Source of the DNA: Bacteroidales bacterium
Lineage (GTDB): Bacteria; Bacteroidota; Bacteroidia; Bacteroidales; UBA932
Direction: 5' to 3'
NCBI GenBank assembly: GCA_017630215.1
Contig: JAGBVR010000009.1
Coordinates: forward strand, 84,581-148,580
Length of the DNA: 64,000 bases
The position numbers and the translations under genes are program-made. Positions 41,537 through 49,647 of this stretch are shown here, piece by piece. Within the stretch, counting starts at the first letter, position 1, and every line of letters starts with the position of its first letter. Below the pieces are notes generated by a model. The model had not been told where the DNA came from. It saw only the letters and a program-made list of their open reading frames with translations, and ran no database searches.

Positions 41537-42325
41537 TTACATATGATCTGATAAAAGACTCAAGAAATTCTCTAATATTCTGATATCTTCATAGACATCA
41601 ACTTCATCAGAACAGAGCCAGTTGTTATGCATAATTCTATTACGGATATAGGTGACTTGAGATGTCTGTTTGTGGAAGTCAGCCATATCCAAGGATTTGC
41701 TTATGGACAGTCGAGGCCAAATTCTCTCATTGTTCATTACATAAGAGAAATTTCCCATTGTGAGATCTTTAACCCGCTCTATATTCTTCTTTTGTGTTAG
41801 TTTCTGAAGCTCAATAATCTCGATATCTGCCGATGCGATTATTGTTCTTAGATGTGACTCAATCTCTCCAATGAGTGTAAATCCTTGAAGAATTACAGAA
41901 TACAAAGCAGACAGATCGGATACTGTTATCAACCCCATCACATTGAGGTCGTATATAGAGTCTACAATGATAAGGAACTCGCTTGTCCGTATACGTGCCA
42001 ATGCGTCTCTTATAGGTGCGTCTAAAGAGATTATTTTATTGTCTAAAGAAGTGCAGTAATAATCAGCTACAACTCCACATAAAGTTGCTTCGCTCTTGCA
42101 TACCCCCCTAAAAACACTTTCCCACGATAGAAAACCTTGAAGTTTCCCTTCATAAGAACACACTGGGACTTGAGAATACCTATTAGTACTCATCTTACGG
42201 ATTGCCATAAGAATATCCATATCCCCATTGAAGACCGAAGGATTTTTTACGCCTCCTCTCTCCAAGAAATCACCTATTGTTTCCGGGATATCCAGGCTGA
42301 TTTGTAATTCTCTATTATTCTCCAT
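41537..42325 (-). CDS. CBS-pair protein with HEPN-like C-terminal domain
   Basis: 262 aa. Residues ~15-155 hold two CBS-type repeats (MDILMAIRKMSTNRYSQVPV ... GFLSWESVF; APIRDALARIRTSEFLIIVD ... GLITVSDL), which bind adenine nucleotides. The C-terminal ~100 residues are helical and end with YIRNRIMHNNW, an R-x4-H motif like that of Abi/HEPN RNases. A nucleotide-gated RNase is therefore a reasonable inference. HEPN proteins of this type abort phage infection or act as toxins. No clear antitoxin follows; the neighbouring 42372-42980 gene is AbiEi-like and only 46 nt upstream on the same strand. Confidence 0.7.
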   Translation of the reverse strand: MENNRELQISLDIPETIGDFLERGGVKNPSVFNGDMDILMAIRKMSTNRYSQVPVCSYEGKLQGFLSWESVFRGVCKSEATLCGVVADYYCTSLDNKIISLDAPIRDALARIRTSEFLIIVDSIYDLNVMGLITVSDLSALYSVILQGFTLIGEIESHLRTIIASADIEIIELQKLTQKKNIERVKDLTMGNFSYVMNNERIWPRLSISKSLDMADFHKQTSQVTYIRNRIMHNNWLCSDEVDVYEDIRILENFLSLLSDHM

Positions 42326-42371
42326 AAATGTCTGACATACTTAATTCACAATATTACATTATTATTTATAA

Positions 42372-42980
42372 TCATTTGTTCCAAATATCAAGCATTATCT
42401 CACCCACCCATGCGGGAGGTATGGTAATGTCCTTCATGAACTCATTATCTGGAACCGACCTGAGATGCTTATGGATTATTCGCTTCTTCTCGCCATCTAG
42501 ACAATCATCAGTCAGAACTCTTATCGCAGAAGAAACCATCTGCATCGTGTCGTTGCAGAAGTCGAACATCTTAACTTCGGAGGTATGATTGAAGAAGATC
42601 TTCTTACCCTCCGATAGATTGATGACTCTAGAAGGACCGTCAGTTAGATATTTCAGATTGGATAGCTGCAGTCCCGACAGTCCCAACTTATATGCAGCCT
42701 GATCTCCGTAAGGTATGATTCTCACTCGTTCTTTGGTTGCCAGAGCATCTGCTATACTTTCTGCTGTCGGCATTATGAATCCTGAGTATTCGCTATGGAT
42801 TTTAGGGTAGCAATAGATTCCTCTGGCTGGTCGTAGGATCAATCCTTCCTTCTTGAGTTCCATCAGGGCTAATCTGACTGAGCCAAGACTGCCTAATTCG
42901 ATGAAATCATCTATGAAAAAGATGCTTCCTCGAGGCATTTTTCGGATCTTTTCTAAAACCAATGTCTTTATCCCAATCAT
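42372..42980 (-). CDS. AbiEi-like / DUF6088 protein (orphan antitoxin-type)
   Basis: 202 aa. Winged-helix N-terminus (GSIFFIDDFIELGSLGSVRLALMELKKEGLI with RPARGIYCYPK after it), then TAESIADALATKERVRIIPYGDQAAYKLGLS, a layout shared with AbiEi antitoxins of type IV toxin-antitoxin loci and DUF6088. AbiEi represses its operon and counters the nucleotidyltransferase AbiEii. No AbiEii-type gene is present; instead the next gene encodes a CBS-HEPN protein. Either this is an orphan regulator or the HEPN protein is the new partner. It has a clean promoter. Confidence 0.75.
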   Translation of the reverse strand: MIGIKTLVLEKIRKMPRGSIFFIDDFIELGSLGSVRLALMELKKEGLILRPARGIYCYPKIHSEYSGFIMPTAESIADALATKERVRIIPYGDQAAYKLGLSGLQLSNLKYLTDGPSRVINLSEGKKIFFNHTSEVKMFDFCNDTMQMVSSAIRVLTDDCLDGEKKRIIHKHLRSVPDNEFMKDITIPPAWVGEIMLDIWNK

Positions 42981-42999
42981 TTCTATCCCTATTTTTTAA

Positions 43000-43007
43000 C
43001 AAATATA
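43000..43007 (-). promoter_or_regulatory. -7 box for the AbiEi-like gene
   Basis: The minus strand reads TATATTTG (TAnnTTTG), 20-27 nt upstream of the AbiEi-like ATG. Confidence 0.6.
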
Positions 43008-43110
43008 GTAACTTTTTGTTAGGAGATAACACAAAAAAACAAGTATTTAGAAAAATCGTTCAAATCATAACAAATGAAAAATTTCAATGCCCGGATTCAG
43101 CTAAATAACA

Positions 43111-43118
43111 TATCTTTG
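43111..43118 (+). promoter_or_regulatory. -7 box for the AlkZ-related gene
   Basis: TATCTTTG matches TAnnTTTG and ends 6 nt before the ATG at 43125, so transcription would start at or next to the start codon, giving a nearly leaderless mRNA. Confidence 0.6.
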
Positions 43119-43124
43119 TAGAGT

Positions 43125-43934
43125 ATGGACCTATTCACAAATGTTAACTCGCCTGAAAGCATGATTCAGGCTATAAAGGAGATCGGGATAATACCTTTCT
43201 CCAAGAATAGCATACCCGGCTGGTCCATCCAGGAGATTACGGATCCCGACTTCTGGTTCACGACCTCCGATCAGCTCGGACCATGGGACTGGAAAGTGGA
43301 AGCTGTCCGCGAAGGAATCGTCTATGGAAAATTCGTCGGACGCAAATCCGCATTCGCTACCGAGGAATGTTTCCGCCATCTGATGAACTGGAGAAGGAGT
43401 CTTCCCAAATATCAGATTCCACTCGGCGCGAAGTTCAAGCCGAAGACCCTTGATGATAAACTGATGATGCACCTCTCCCCTACCCTACTCAATCTGATCA
43501 GGGAAAGAGAGTCGCTCGACTCAGCTGAAATCAGGACACTGCTTGACGAGTGCGTTCCAACAGATATCAGAAAGAAAGTCGGTGGTCACCTTGAGAAATA
43601 TCTAATCCCCAACATAAAGAAACAGGCAGTCGACTTCCTGCTTCAGTTCCTTGATATGGGAACCTGGACTATTGTCGGTGACATCACCCGAGTATATCGA
43701 GGACCGAACTGTGAATACAAGGGATGGCAGAAAAATTCAGTCACTACTCCGGATCTTCTTTTTCATGAATTTTCTCAACCCTCTGAGAATCCGTTCTGGG
43801 CAAAACATCTGGAGCCATGTACAGAAAACGCGATTCTCGTGAACTGCTCACCGGAAGAATCGCGCGATATTCTTATTGATCAGGTAGAGAAATACTATCC
43901 TTGTACTAGGGATAAGCTGATGAAGCTCTTCTAA
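43125..43934 (+). CDS. AlkZ-related protein (YcaQ-like winged-helix fold)
   Basis: 269 aa. The opening IGIIPFSKNSIPGWSIQEIT followed by WFTTSDQLGPWDWKVEAVRE and VYGKFVGRKSAFATEECF is the conserved start of proteins annotated as AlkZ-related in Bacteroidota and Firmicutes. Residues ~105-190 look like tandem winged helices. AlkZ/YcaQ is a DNA glycosylase for interstrand crosslinks, but the related group lacks a proven activity and may have lost the catalytic pair. It runs convergent with pgeF (4-nt overlap). Function here is unproved. Confidence 0.65.
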   Translation: MDLFTNVNSPESMIQAIKEIGIIPFSKNSIPGWSIQEITDPDFWFTTSDQLGPWDWKVEAVREGIVYGKFVGRKSAFATEECFRHLMNWRRSLPKYQIPLGAKFKPKTLDDKLMMHLSPTLLNLIRERESLDSAEIRTLLDECVPTDIRKKVGGHLEKYLIPNIKKQAVDFLLQFLDMGTWTIVGDITRVYRGPNCEYKGWQKNSVTTPDLLFHEFSQPSENPFWAKHLEPCTENAILVNCSPEESRDILIDQVEKYYPCTRDKLMKLF

Positions 43935-44617
43935 CTGATCTTTATATAGGTAATATTTCTGCCACACTCGATTGTTTCCTTCCTAGCGGAATATAGGAGA
44001 TGATTGTCTTCGTATGTACAGAGAGCAGAAATCTGTATGTTCTCTTTCTTGACTCCGCACTCAATCAGAGTCTGACGGCAAGCCTCCTTCAGATCGATAT
44101 GATGACCGCCAGTCATATCGATTCCATTCTTTGGTCCACGGAAGGACCATATGGAATTTATATCAAATCCAGCTTCCTTGAAATTTAGAGCCACCTCCTC
44201 CCCTACCTGGAAACAATCAGCACAAATACCTGGGCCGATTACTGCAAGCAGCTCTGCTGGCTGAGTTCCGTAAGTACTTGACATCTTGGATATTACATTT
44301 CGAAGAATCTTTGCTACAGTACCTCTCCATCCGCTATGTACCGCTCCGGCTGCCTTATTGACCGGGTCATAGAGAAGAATCGGAATACAATCTGCAGTCC
44401 TGACTCCAATAGCAAATCCAGGAAGATTTGTAATCATAGCATCGTATCCATCCAGCTTATCTGAGGTAATATCAGGATTATCGATGACAGCCACATGAAC
44501 GTCATGGACCTGATGCATCTGAAGAACTGGGTATGGCAAAGCCACATCCCTACCCACAGTCATTGCTGATACGTCAGGATGAAGAGAATACTCTATATGA
44601 TTTACCATGCTATCCAT
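43931..44617 (-). CDS. pgeF: PgeF/YfiH family (multicopper oxidase-like) protein
   Basis: 228 aa, close to the usual 230-245. Family motifs: QMHQVH near 35, RTADCIPILLYDP near 76, AVHSGWRGT near 95, GPGICADCFQVGEEV near 130 and a final CTYEDNHLLYSARKE, including the zinc/active-site His and Cys. YfiH proteins (renamed PgeF) remove L-Ser wrongly built into peptidoglycan precursors and have also been described as purine nucleoside phosphorylase-like. Its ATG overlaps the rep stop by one base, so it is translated from the rep transcript. A chromosomal housekeeping gene in this position is unusual. Confidence 0.9.
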   Translation of the reverse strand: MDSMVNHIEYSLHPDVSAMTVGRDVALPYPVLQMHQVHDVHVAVIDNPDITSDKLDGYDAMITNLPGFAIGVRTADCIPILLYDPVNKAAGAVHSGWRGTVAKILRNVISKMSSTYGTQPAELLAVIGPGICADCFQVGEEVALNFKEAGFDINSIWSFRGPKNGIDMTGGHHIDLKEACRQTLIECGVKKENIQISALCTYEDNHLLYSARKETIECGRNITYIKIS

Positions 44618-45750
44618 TACTGCTCGTCTACACCAAAAATATCCTTAAGAGAAGTAGGCTCCTTCTTTGTGACCGTTGCCTTCTTTGCTATCTTCTTGTC
44701 CTGCAATATGATACCATCCTCTATGAGAATACCATGATGCTCACTGAGATGCTTCTTGATAGCATTGATCACATAACCCTGAGGCTTGACAGCCCTAAGT
44801 GCCTTTGGAGCAATCTGTTGCAGAAATTCATACAAGTCAAACTCCTTCTGCGCTATGTCAAAGAGAGATATATTTGCTTTGATACCGACCCAGTCAAAGC
44901 CGAACTTAGTCCGGAGAAGATCAGTGATCGACTTATCGAGCATCATAGACGGATCCACTTTCTTACGTATTGCATCCGTAGATTCATTATTAAGACGATG
45001 TATCGGGAAGAATGTCACAGAAGTAATGGCAGGTCTACCCTTCCTTCCCTTGTTTACAACTGCAGACTTAGCAGAATTCAGCGCATATTCAAAAGAATAC
45101 GGACTTATCTTATCCAGCTCATCTTTAGCCGACACGATGGTATTCTTTATAAAATCATCCACCTTCTTATATTTCTCAGTAAGCCCCCACATCTTCCTAA
45201 GATCTTCAATGAGATATGTGATAGGCTGTGCCTGCTTGCTGACAAGCTTATATATTCTAAGCGAATACTTACCTCTTAATTTAGTAGCAGTCTCTAACTC
45301 ATACTTTCTGAAACCCTTACTGAAGTCGAGCATCGCATTCCACACATTCCTGTTCACCTGAATGACCATCTTGCCGGCAACTTTATCCATATCGACCTCA
45401 TTAAGAATCTGAGTAGCCTTATAGACATTGTCATCCTCATACTCCAGGAACTTACCCATGAGCTGACGTACAGATTGCTTGGCTTTAGTATAATTGGTAT
45501 CCTCCTCACCAGAAAGTATATCCTTGACAGGAATGGTGATTTCCATGTGCCCCCAAGAGCCAACCATTACCTTTCCAAGGTCAGTCCCACCTTTGAAGTC
45601 AAGACCATTGATCTCACACTGGGCCAATTCAACCAAGCGCAGAAGCAATCTCTCGGAATATATACCGAAATCATGACGGACTGTTGAAAATATATATGAC
45701 TCAACTACTTCCTTCGAAATTTTCTCCTTTGATTCAGCTGATTCTGCCAT
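44617..45750 (-). CDS. Rep_3-family plasmid replication initiator
   Basis: 377 aa. Two winged-helix halves typical of Rep_3/RepB: residues ~20-150 (LLRLVELAQCEINGL ... TKAKQSVRQLMGKFLEYED) and ~165-270 (LRGKYSLRIYKLVSKQAQ, LRKMWGLTEKYKKVDDFIKN, the DNA-binding helix, ALNSAKSAVVNKGRKGRP). The C-terminal ~100 residues are lysine-rich and family-specific. It initiates replication by binding iterons, which lie directly upstream at 45.8-46.8 kb, one of them inside its own promoter, so it probably also represses itself. The frame is complete; pgeF follows by one-base overlap. Confidence 0.9.
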   Translation of the reverse strand: MAESAESKEKISKEVVESYIFSTVRHDFGIYSERLLLRLVELAQCEINGLDFKGGTDLGKVMVGSWGHMEITIPVKDILSGEEDTNYTKAKQSVRQLMGKFLEYEDDNVYKATQILNEVDMDKVAGKMVIQVNRNVWNAMLDFSKGFRKYELETATKLRGKYSLRIYKLVSKQAQPITYLIEDLRKMWGLTEKYKKVDDFIKNTIVSAKDELDKISPYSFEYALNSAKSAVVNKGRKGRPAITSVTFFPIHRLNNESTDAIRKKVDPSMMLDKSITDLLRTKFGFDWVGIKANISLFDIAQKEFDLYEFLQQIAPKALRAVKPQGYVINAIKKHLSEHHGILIEDGIILQDKKIAKKATVTKKEPTSLKDIFGVDEQ

Positions 45751-45792
45751 ATTACTCGAGATTTAGAATAAGAGCTTTCATTAATTTTGCGA

Positions 45793-45800
45793 CAAAGTTA
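45793..45800 (-). promoter_or_regulatory. rep promoter overlapped by an iteron
   Basis: The minus strand reads TAACTTTG (TAnnTTTG) 43-50 nt before the rep ATG. An iteron-like TTTCTCGCTAAAA (45806-45818) sits just upstream in the spacer, so initiator binding would block transcription. Confidence 0.6.
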
Positions 45801-46790
45801 TAAAGTTTCTCGCTAAAATCAAGCGTCAAAACGACAATTTGCGAGAACCAGAATCAAGAAAACTTCAAGCAATGTATTACAAAACTCGCTAAATTAACCT
45901 ATGGCTACACTATAAAAGTTACATAATTAGTGTAAACTCCTGAGAAACAGAAATGTTTCAGATAAAGCCCAAATTAAATACTAAGTCTAGGTTTTGAGTT
46001 AAAATAAACAGCTTTTAATTACAAAACTCGCATTATTTATCGACAAATTACAAAACTCGACTTAATACACCTATTTATAATTATAAAACTCGCACTTACT
46101 TATTACACACCTCGCTTAAATATTTCACACAAAGAATATAACGCGTTATTTCTCAATCACTTAGAATAACTTAATAAAATTGTGTCAAGACATTAATAAG
46201 TTCTGTAAATAATAAATACACAATAAAACAAATTCAATGAAGAAAGAGCAAGAATACAACAGAATATCCTGAAAAACCGGCAAAAGTCCACACTTAGATT
46301 CATTTTAATTATAAAACTCGCAGAATTAAGCCAATTATTAAATTTCTCGTTAAACTCATCCTTCACTACATTCATAAACTCGCACAAATGCATTACCTAC
46401 CTCGCCTAAATTCTCACGTTATGCTGAATTACACATTGAACTTCAATAACTTGGAGACAAAAGTAAAATTTGCCTTACTACATTAATAAGTTCTGTATAG
46501 ATTAATACATATCAGATTTTCACATATTTCAATGAAGAAAGAAGAAGCTTATAAGAATCATATATAAAAGAGATCCTATCACAACCAGTCACTACAGGAA
46601 TACGGGCATTAAACCCATCTGTAACATTCTTTTCCTCCCATTTAATAATCTGTTTTTTATTCTATTTCTCGTTAAATACCTCGTTATCACCCTTATAAGT
46701 TGCTGATTTACAATACTATATATAATGAATCCTAAACAGTCTTACATTTTATATTACATAATTCTTTTCCTCGCAAAATTGCATAATTCT
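45800..46790. repeat. Iteron array, candidate replication origin
   Basis: At least 13 copies of a motif close to ATTA-n-AAA-(A/C)CTCGC-(A/T) lie on the + strand, with the CTCG core at 45809, 45885, 46027, 46056, 46089, 46111, 46317, 46346, 46379, 46401, 46668, 46680 and 46770; one inverted copy is at 45842. Core spacing is 22-33 bp in two blocks. Positions 46027/46056/46089/46111 repeat exactly 290 bp later, showing a duplicated ori unit. The segment is very AT-rich with no gene. Next to a Rep_3 gene it is the expected origin of replication. DnaA boxes were not identified by eye. Confidence 0.85.
46190..46497 (+). repeat. Direct repeat marking the 290-bp ori duplication
   Basis: ACATTAATAAGTTCTGTA occurs at 46190-46207 and 46480-46497, offset 290 bp, with a TTCAATGAAGAAAGA copy following each (46233 and 46528). 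The offset equals that of the two iteron blocks. Confidence 0.75.
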
Positions 46791-47050
46791 ACCTAACTGT
46801 TTAAGCTGATTTAATCTGGAAGGCTCTTAATAAGCAGACTACAAGAAAATATTCCACCAGATTATTATCATCACCGTTCATGATTGCGCATGCTTTCTTA
46901 TATTGTTTAATGTTTTTTAACTCCCCTACCCCTTATTTATTTTTTTCTAAACCTTTGATAATGCTATTTTGATTGTATGTAGTTCACTTTTATATAAAAA
47001 TATATTTATAGAATTATATATTTATATTTGTATAATTTTATAATTTTATA

Positions 47051-47058
47051 TAAATTTG
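47051..47058 (+). promoter_or_regulatory. parA promoter
   Basis: TAAATTTG (TAnnTTTG) ends 22 nt before the parA ATG and follows directly after AT-rich centromere-type repeats, so partition proteins could repress it. Confidence 0.55.
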
Positions 47059-47080
47059 CAAAATAATAAGATAACTAATT

Positions 47081-47845
47081 ATGGGACAGACAATCGCATT
47101 TTGCAATAACAAAGGAGGCGTTGGAAAGAGCAGTTCTTGTGTGGCTATTGGACAGGCATGGGCTAGAATGGGAAAGAAAGTTCTTTTCGTCGACCTAGAC
47201 TCTCAGGCCAACCTTACATCTATAGTATCAACTCTTGATCCTTCGCAGAGGGAAGTTTCAATCAGAGATGCATTCCTTAATCCGGATCTCTTCTCGATCG
47301 AGAATGTAGGCGAGAACATGGACCTAGTGGCTTCAGATCTATCTCTATCGAATTTCGATAGAGATACAGCAGCAATCGCAGGACGTGAGTATTTACTCTT
47401 GGATCTCCTTAAGGATGTGAAGGCAAATTATGATTTTATCCTCATTGACTGCCCTCCTGCGCTCGGACTCATTACCTATAATGCTTTGATAGCCGCTGAT
47501 CACCTTGTGATGGTGACAACTGCTGATCAACTCAGCTACCAGGGTCTTGTAATGGTAGCAAATCTTTTCGCTGATGTTAAGAGCAACGAGAGACTTAACA
47601 AGACTCTTAAGCTTACTGGAGTTATTGTAACACGTTATGAAAAGAATAAAGTCTCCGAGCTCTACCTCAATAAGATTAAGCAGGAACTTGGTCAGGCTGT
47701 CATTGAGCCAGTAATCAGAAAGGCTACAAAGATGCAGCAGGCTGTATCGCTCAAGCAGAGTATATATGATCTGGATCCTAGTGGAAAAGTAACTGCAGAT
47801 TATATTGAAGTAGCAAGGCAGCTGGCTTTACGTATTCTACAGTGA
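47081..47845 (+). CDS. parA: ParA partition ATPase
   Basis: 254 aa. Deviant Walker A NNKGGVGKSS (residues ~9-18), Walker A' DLDSQANLT near 40 and Walker B DFILIDCPPALGL near 125, the full ParA/MinD set. The N-terminus is short with no HTH extension, as in type Ib partition ATPases. It moves plasmid copies apart through ATP-driven nucleoid binding, using a small DNA-binding partner, here the RHH protein 56 nt downstream. AT-rich repeats on both sides are the likely centromere and operator. Confidence 0.95.
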   Translation: MGQTIAFCNNKGGVGKSSSCVAIGQAWARMGKKVLFVDLDSQANLTSIVSTLDPSQREVSIRDAFLNPDLFSIENVGENMDLVASDLSLSNFDRDTAAIAGREYLLLDLLKDVKANYDFILIDCPPALGLITYNALIAADHLVMVTTADQLSYQGLVMVANLFADVKSNERLNKTLKLTGVIVTRYEKNKVSELYLNKIKQELGQAVIEPVIRKATKMQQAVSLKQSIYDLDPSGKVTADYIEVARQLALRILQ

Positions 47846-47901
47846 TAGAATAGGTATTTATAGAAAAATATATTTATATAATTATATAAAAATATAAGAA
47901 T

Positions 47902-48240
47902 ATGGCAAAGAAGGACCCTTTCGAGAAATTCAGACAGGCTACTTTAGGTGGCGAGACCGATAGCCCGCTTAAGGCTGCCCTTTCTCAGGAGCCAAAGGTT
48001 CCTGTACAGGTTGATACTCGAGTACCTGTAAGACCTACAACTCCTGCTGCACCAGTCGATGCGCCAGTAGTACAGCCTGAGAAAGTGAGTAAGAATGATA
48101 AGCGCGACCTTGTAAGCTTCCATCTTGAGAGAGAACATAAGAGACTTCTCGGTTATATCAAATTCGATACAGGAAAATCATACAATGATCTTTACTGTGA
48201 GGCTGTGGAAGATCTTCTCAGGAAGTACGGAAAGTTGTAG
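47902..48240 (+). CDS. Ribbon-helix-helix partition adaptor (ParB-like)
   Basis: 112 aa. A disordered, Pro/Val-rich N-terminal half (residues ~25-70) and a folded C-terminus: LVSFHLEREHKRLLGYIKF followed by SYNDLYCEAVEDLLRKYG, the strand-helix-helix of an RHH dimer. In type Ib systems such small proteins bind the centromere repeats through RHH and stimulate ParA through a flexible N-terminal arm. It follows parA and AT-rich repeats lie just before and after it. No helix-turn-helix ParB is present, so it is probably the only centromere-binding protein. Confidence 0.8.
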   Translation: MAKKDPFEKFRQATLGGETDSPLKAALSQEPKVPVQVDTRVPVRPTTPAAPVDAPVVQPEKVSKNDKRDLVSFHLEREHKRLLGYIKFDTGKSYNDLYCEAVEDLLRKYGKL

Positions 48241-48260
48241 ACACTCCCCTACCCTATTAT

Positions 48261-48300
48261 AATACCGATTCTGATTGATTTCAGATTCGGTATTTTTTAT
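48261..48300 (+). terminator. Terminator of the partition operon
   Basis: AATACCGATTCTGA / TCAGATTCGGTATT stem (48261-48274 with 48281-48294) followed by TTTTTTAT, 20 nt beyond the RHH gene. Confidence 0.8.
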
Positions 48301-49647
48301 ATATAACTATAAAAATATATTTATATAAAAACGCTTTCAGTTTATTATTCCCCTCAAATTATATAAAAGTATAAAAGTATATTTTGTACTCCCCATCTTA
48401 ACATTATACTGGTTCACTGTCTCATTCCTGTTTAGATACATTCTGAACAAAAGATCTTTGCTTTCTTGATTAACTTATCATAGCTTTATGTACGTCAGTG
48501 TGCTGTATTCTTCAGAGTATCGTTGTTCAGGCATACTCTGTTCTACTACTCTGCCTTATTTCTTCTACCAATCAATATATGCCTACGACTTATATATCTA
48601 TATAAAAATATATTTATAGTTTTATATATAACGCGTTAATTGTCTCTGTATTGAGGATTTATATAAAAATATACTTATATAAATATATAATACTGTAACT
48701 CATCATTGAAGATCTATTGATACCCTATATTATACTGAAATATCTTTCCGAGGAGCGTGCAGTCGAAGTTATTTTCCAGCTAACGAAATGTCCGTGAAGA
48801 TAACTCCAACCTGGATCTTGCTACGAGATCGGCTGAATTGCAGATCAGAAAAGAAGTATTTAAATGCTTGTAATCTCTTTTATGATTTCATCAGGCTATA
48901 TAAATGGAATCTTGACAATCATCTTGGATCTACGATGAGAAAGATTTATAGTTTACTATATTTATATAAAAATATAATCATATAAATATATAAATATATA
49001 AAACAGCAACGCAATCAGATATGTTCAGATTTTATATATTTAACTGATAGGGGATTGTAGGTTTTCTTCGGATATAACATTGAAGATACCACCGATTAAA
49101 TAGCCTCTACTTCTGAGGGGAATTCTGTATCGGATTGTCATTTTCCTACTATTGCATAAATTTCGTCTTCATGGACTTTACCGAATTTTACTTCTGATTT
49201 TCCTGCAGTTCATGATGGTTGTGTTCATATTGTATAAGTTGCTGGCATTTTGAGGATACGCTAAGGGTCACATTCATAGTTGCATACCTTCATCTTATGT
49301 GTATATATAGATTTATATATTTATATAATAATATAAAAATATATTTATATAAAAGTCATTTAAAGTATGCTGTAATTGATTAATATATAAAAATATAATA
49401 GGGGAGTGATGAGCAAGAAAAAGATATACGCTTCCCTTTTGTATATTCTATATTGATCTATTCAATGTCAATGAAATCAAGGGACTGCCTGCATGATAAA
49501 TCTTTTATCGACAATATCTGATATAAATATCGTATAGATTATATCTATATCAATAGTTAAGGGTGTGAGCGATGCTCAATATAAATATGAGCAGTATCTC
49601 ATTATAAGAAGATAGAAATCCGGGAAGGACATCTCTTTCTTTATGAC

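Larger units (their letters stand above)
46990..49400. repeat. Dispersed AT-rich repeats, candidate centromere (parS)
   Basis: A ~21-bp motif close to TTATATAAAAATATATTTATA recurs at 46990, 47858, 47882 (partial), 48308, 48598, 48659, 48962, 49329 and 49381 (partial), flanking and separating parA and the RHH gene. Copies keep the central AAAAATATA while ends vary. It occurs nowhere else as an array in the window and brackets the partition genes, as expected of a centromere and operator site for a type Ib-like ParA/RHH system. The 1.4-kb stretch 48241-49647 holds only these repeats, one terminator and no gene I can support. Confidence 0.65.

Noticed and set aside
44533-45279. 248-codon frame opposite pgeF and rep
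   Set aside because: Antisense to two well-supported genes, with Leu/Arg-rich composition typical of a shadow frame.
46193-46393. 66-codon frame inside the iteron array
   Set aside because: It crosses iterons and the 290-bp duplication; AT-rich composition alone explains it.
48788-48985. 65-codon frame in the AT-rich gap after the partition genes
   Set aside because: No homology, no promoter, and its end runs into a centromere-type repeat.
46990-49400. CRISPR array
   Set aside because: The repeats are AT-rich, uneven in spacing and flank parA; there are no constant repeats with unique spacers of equal length and no cas genes.
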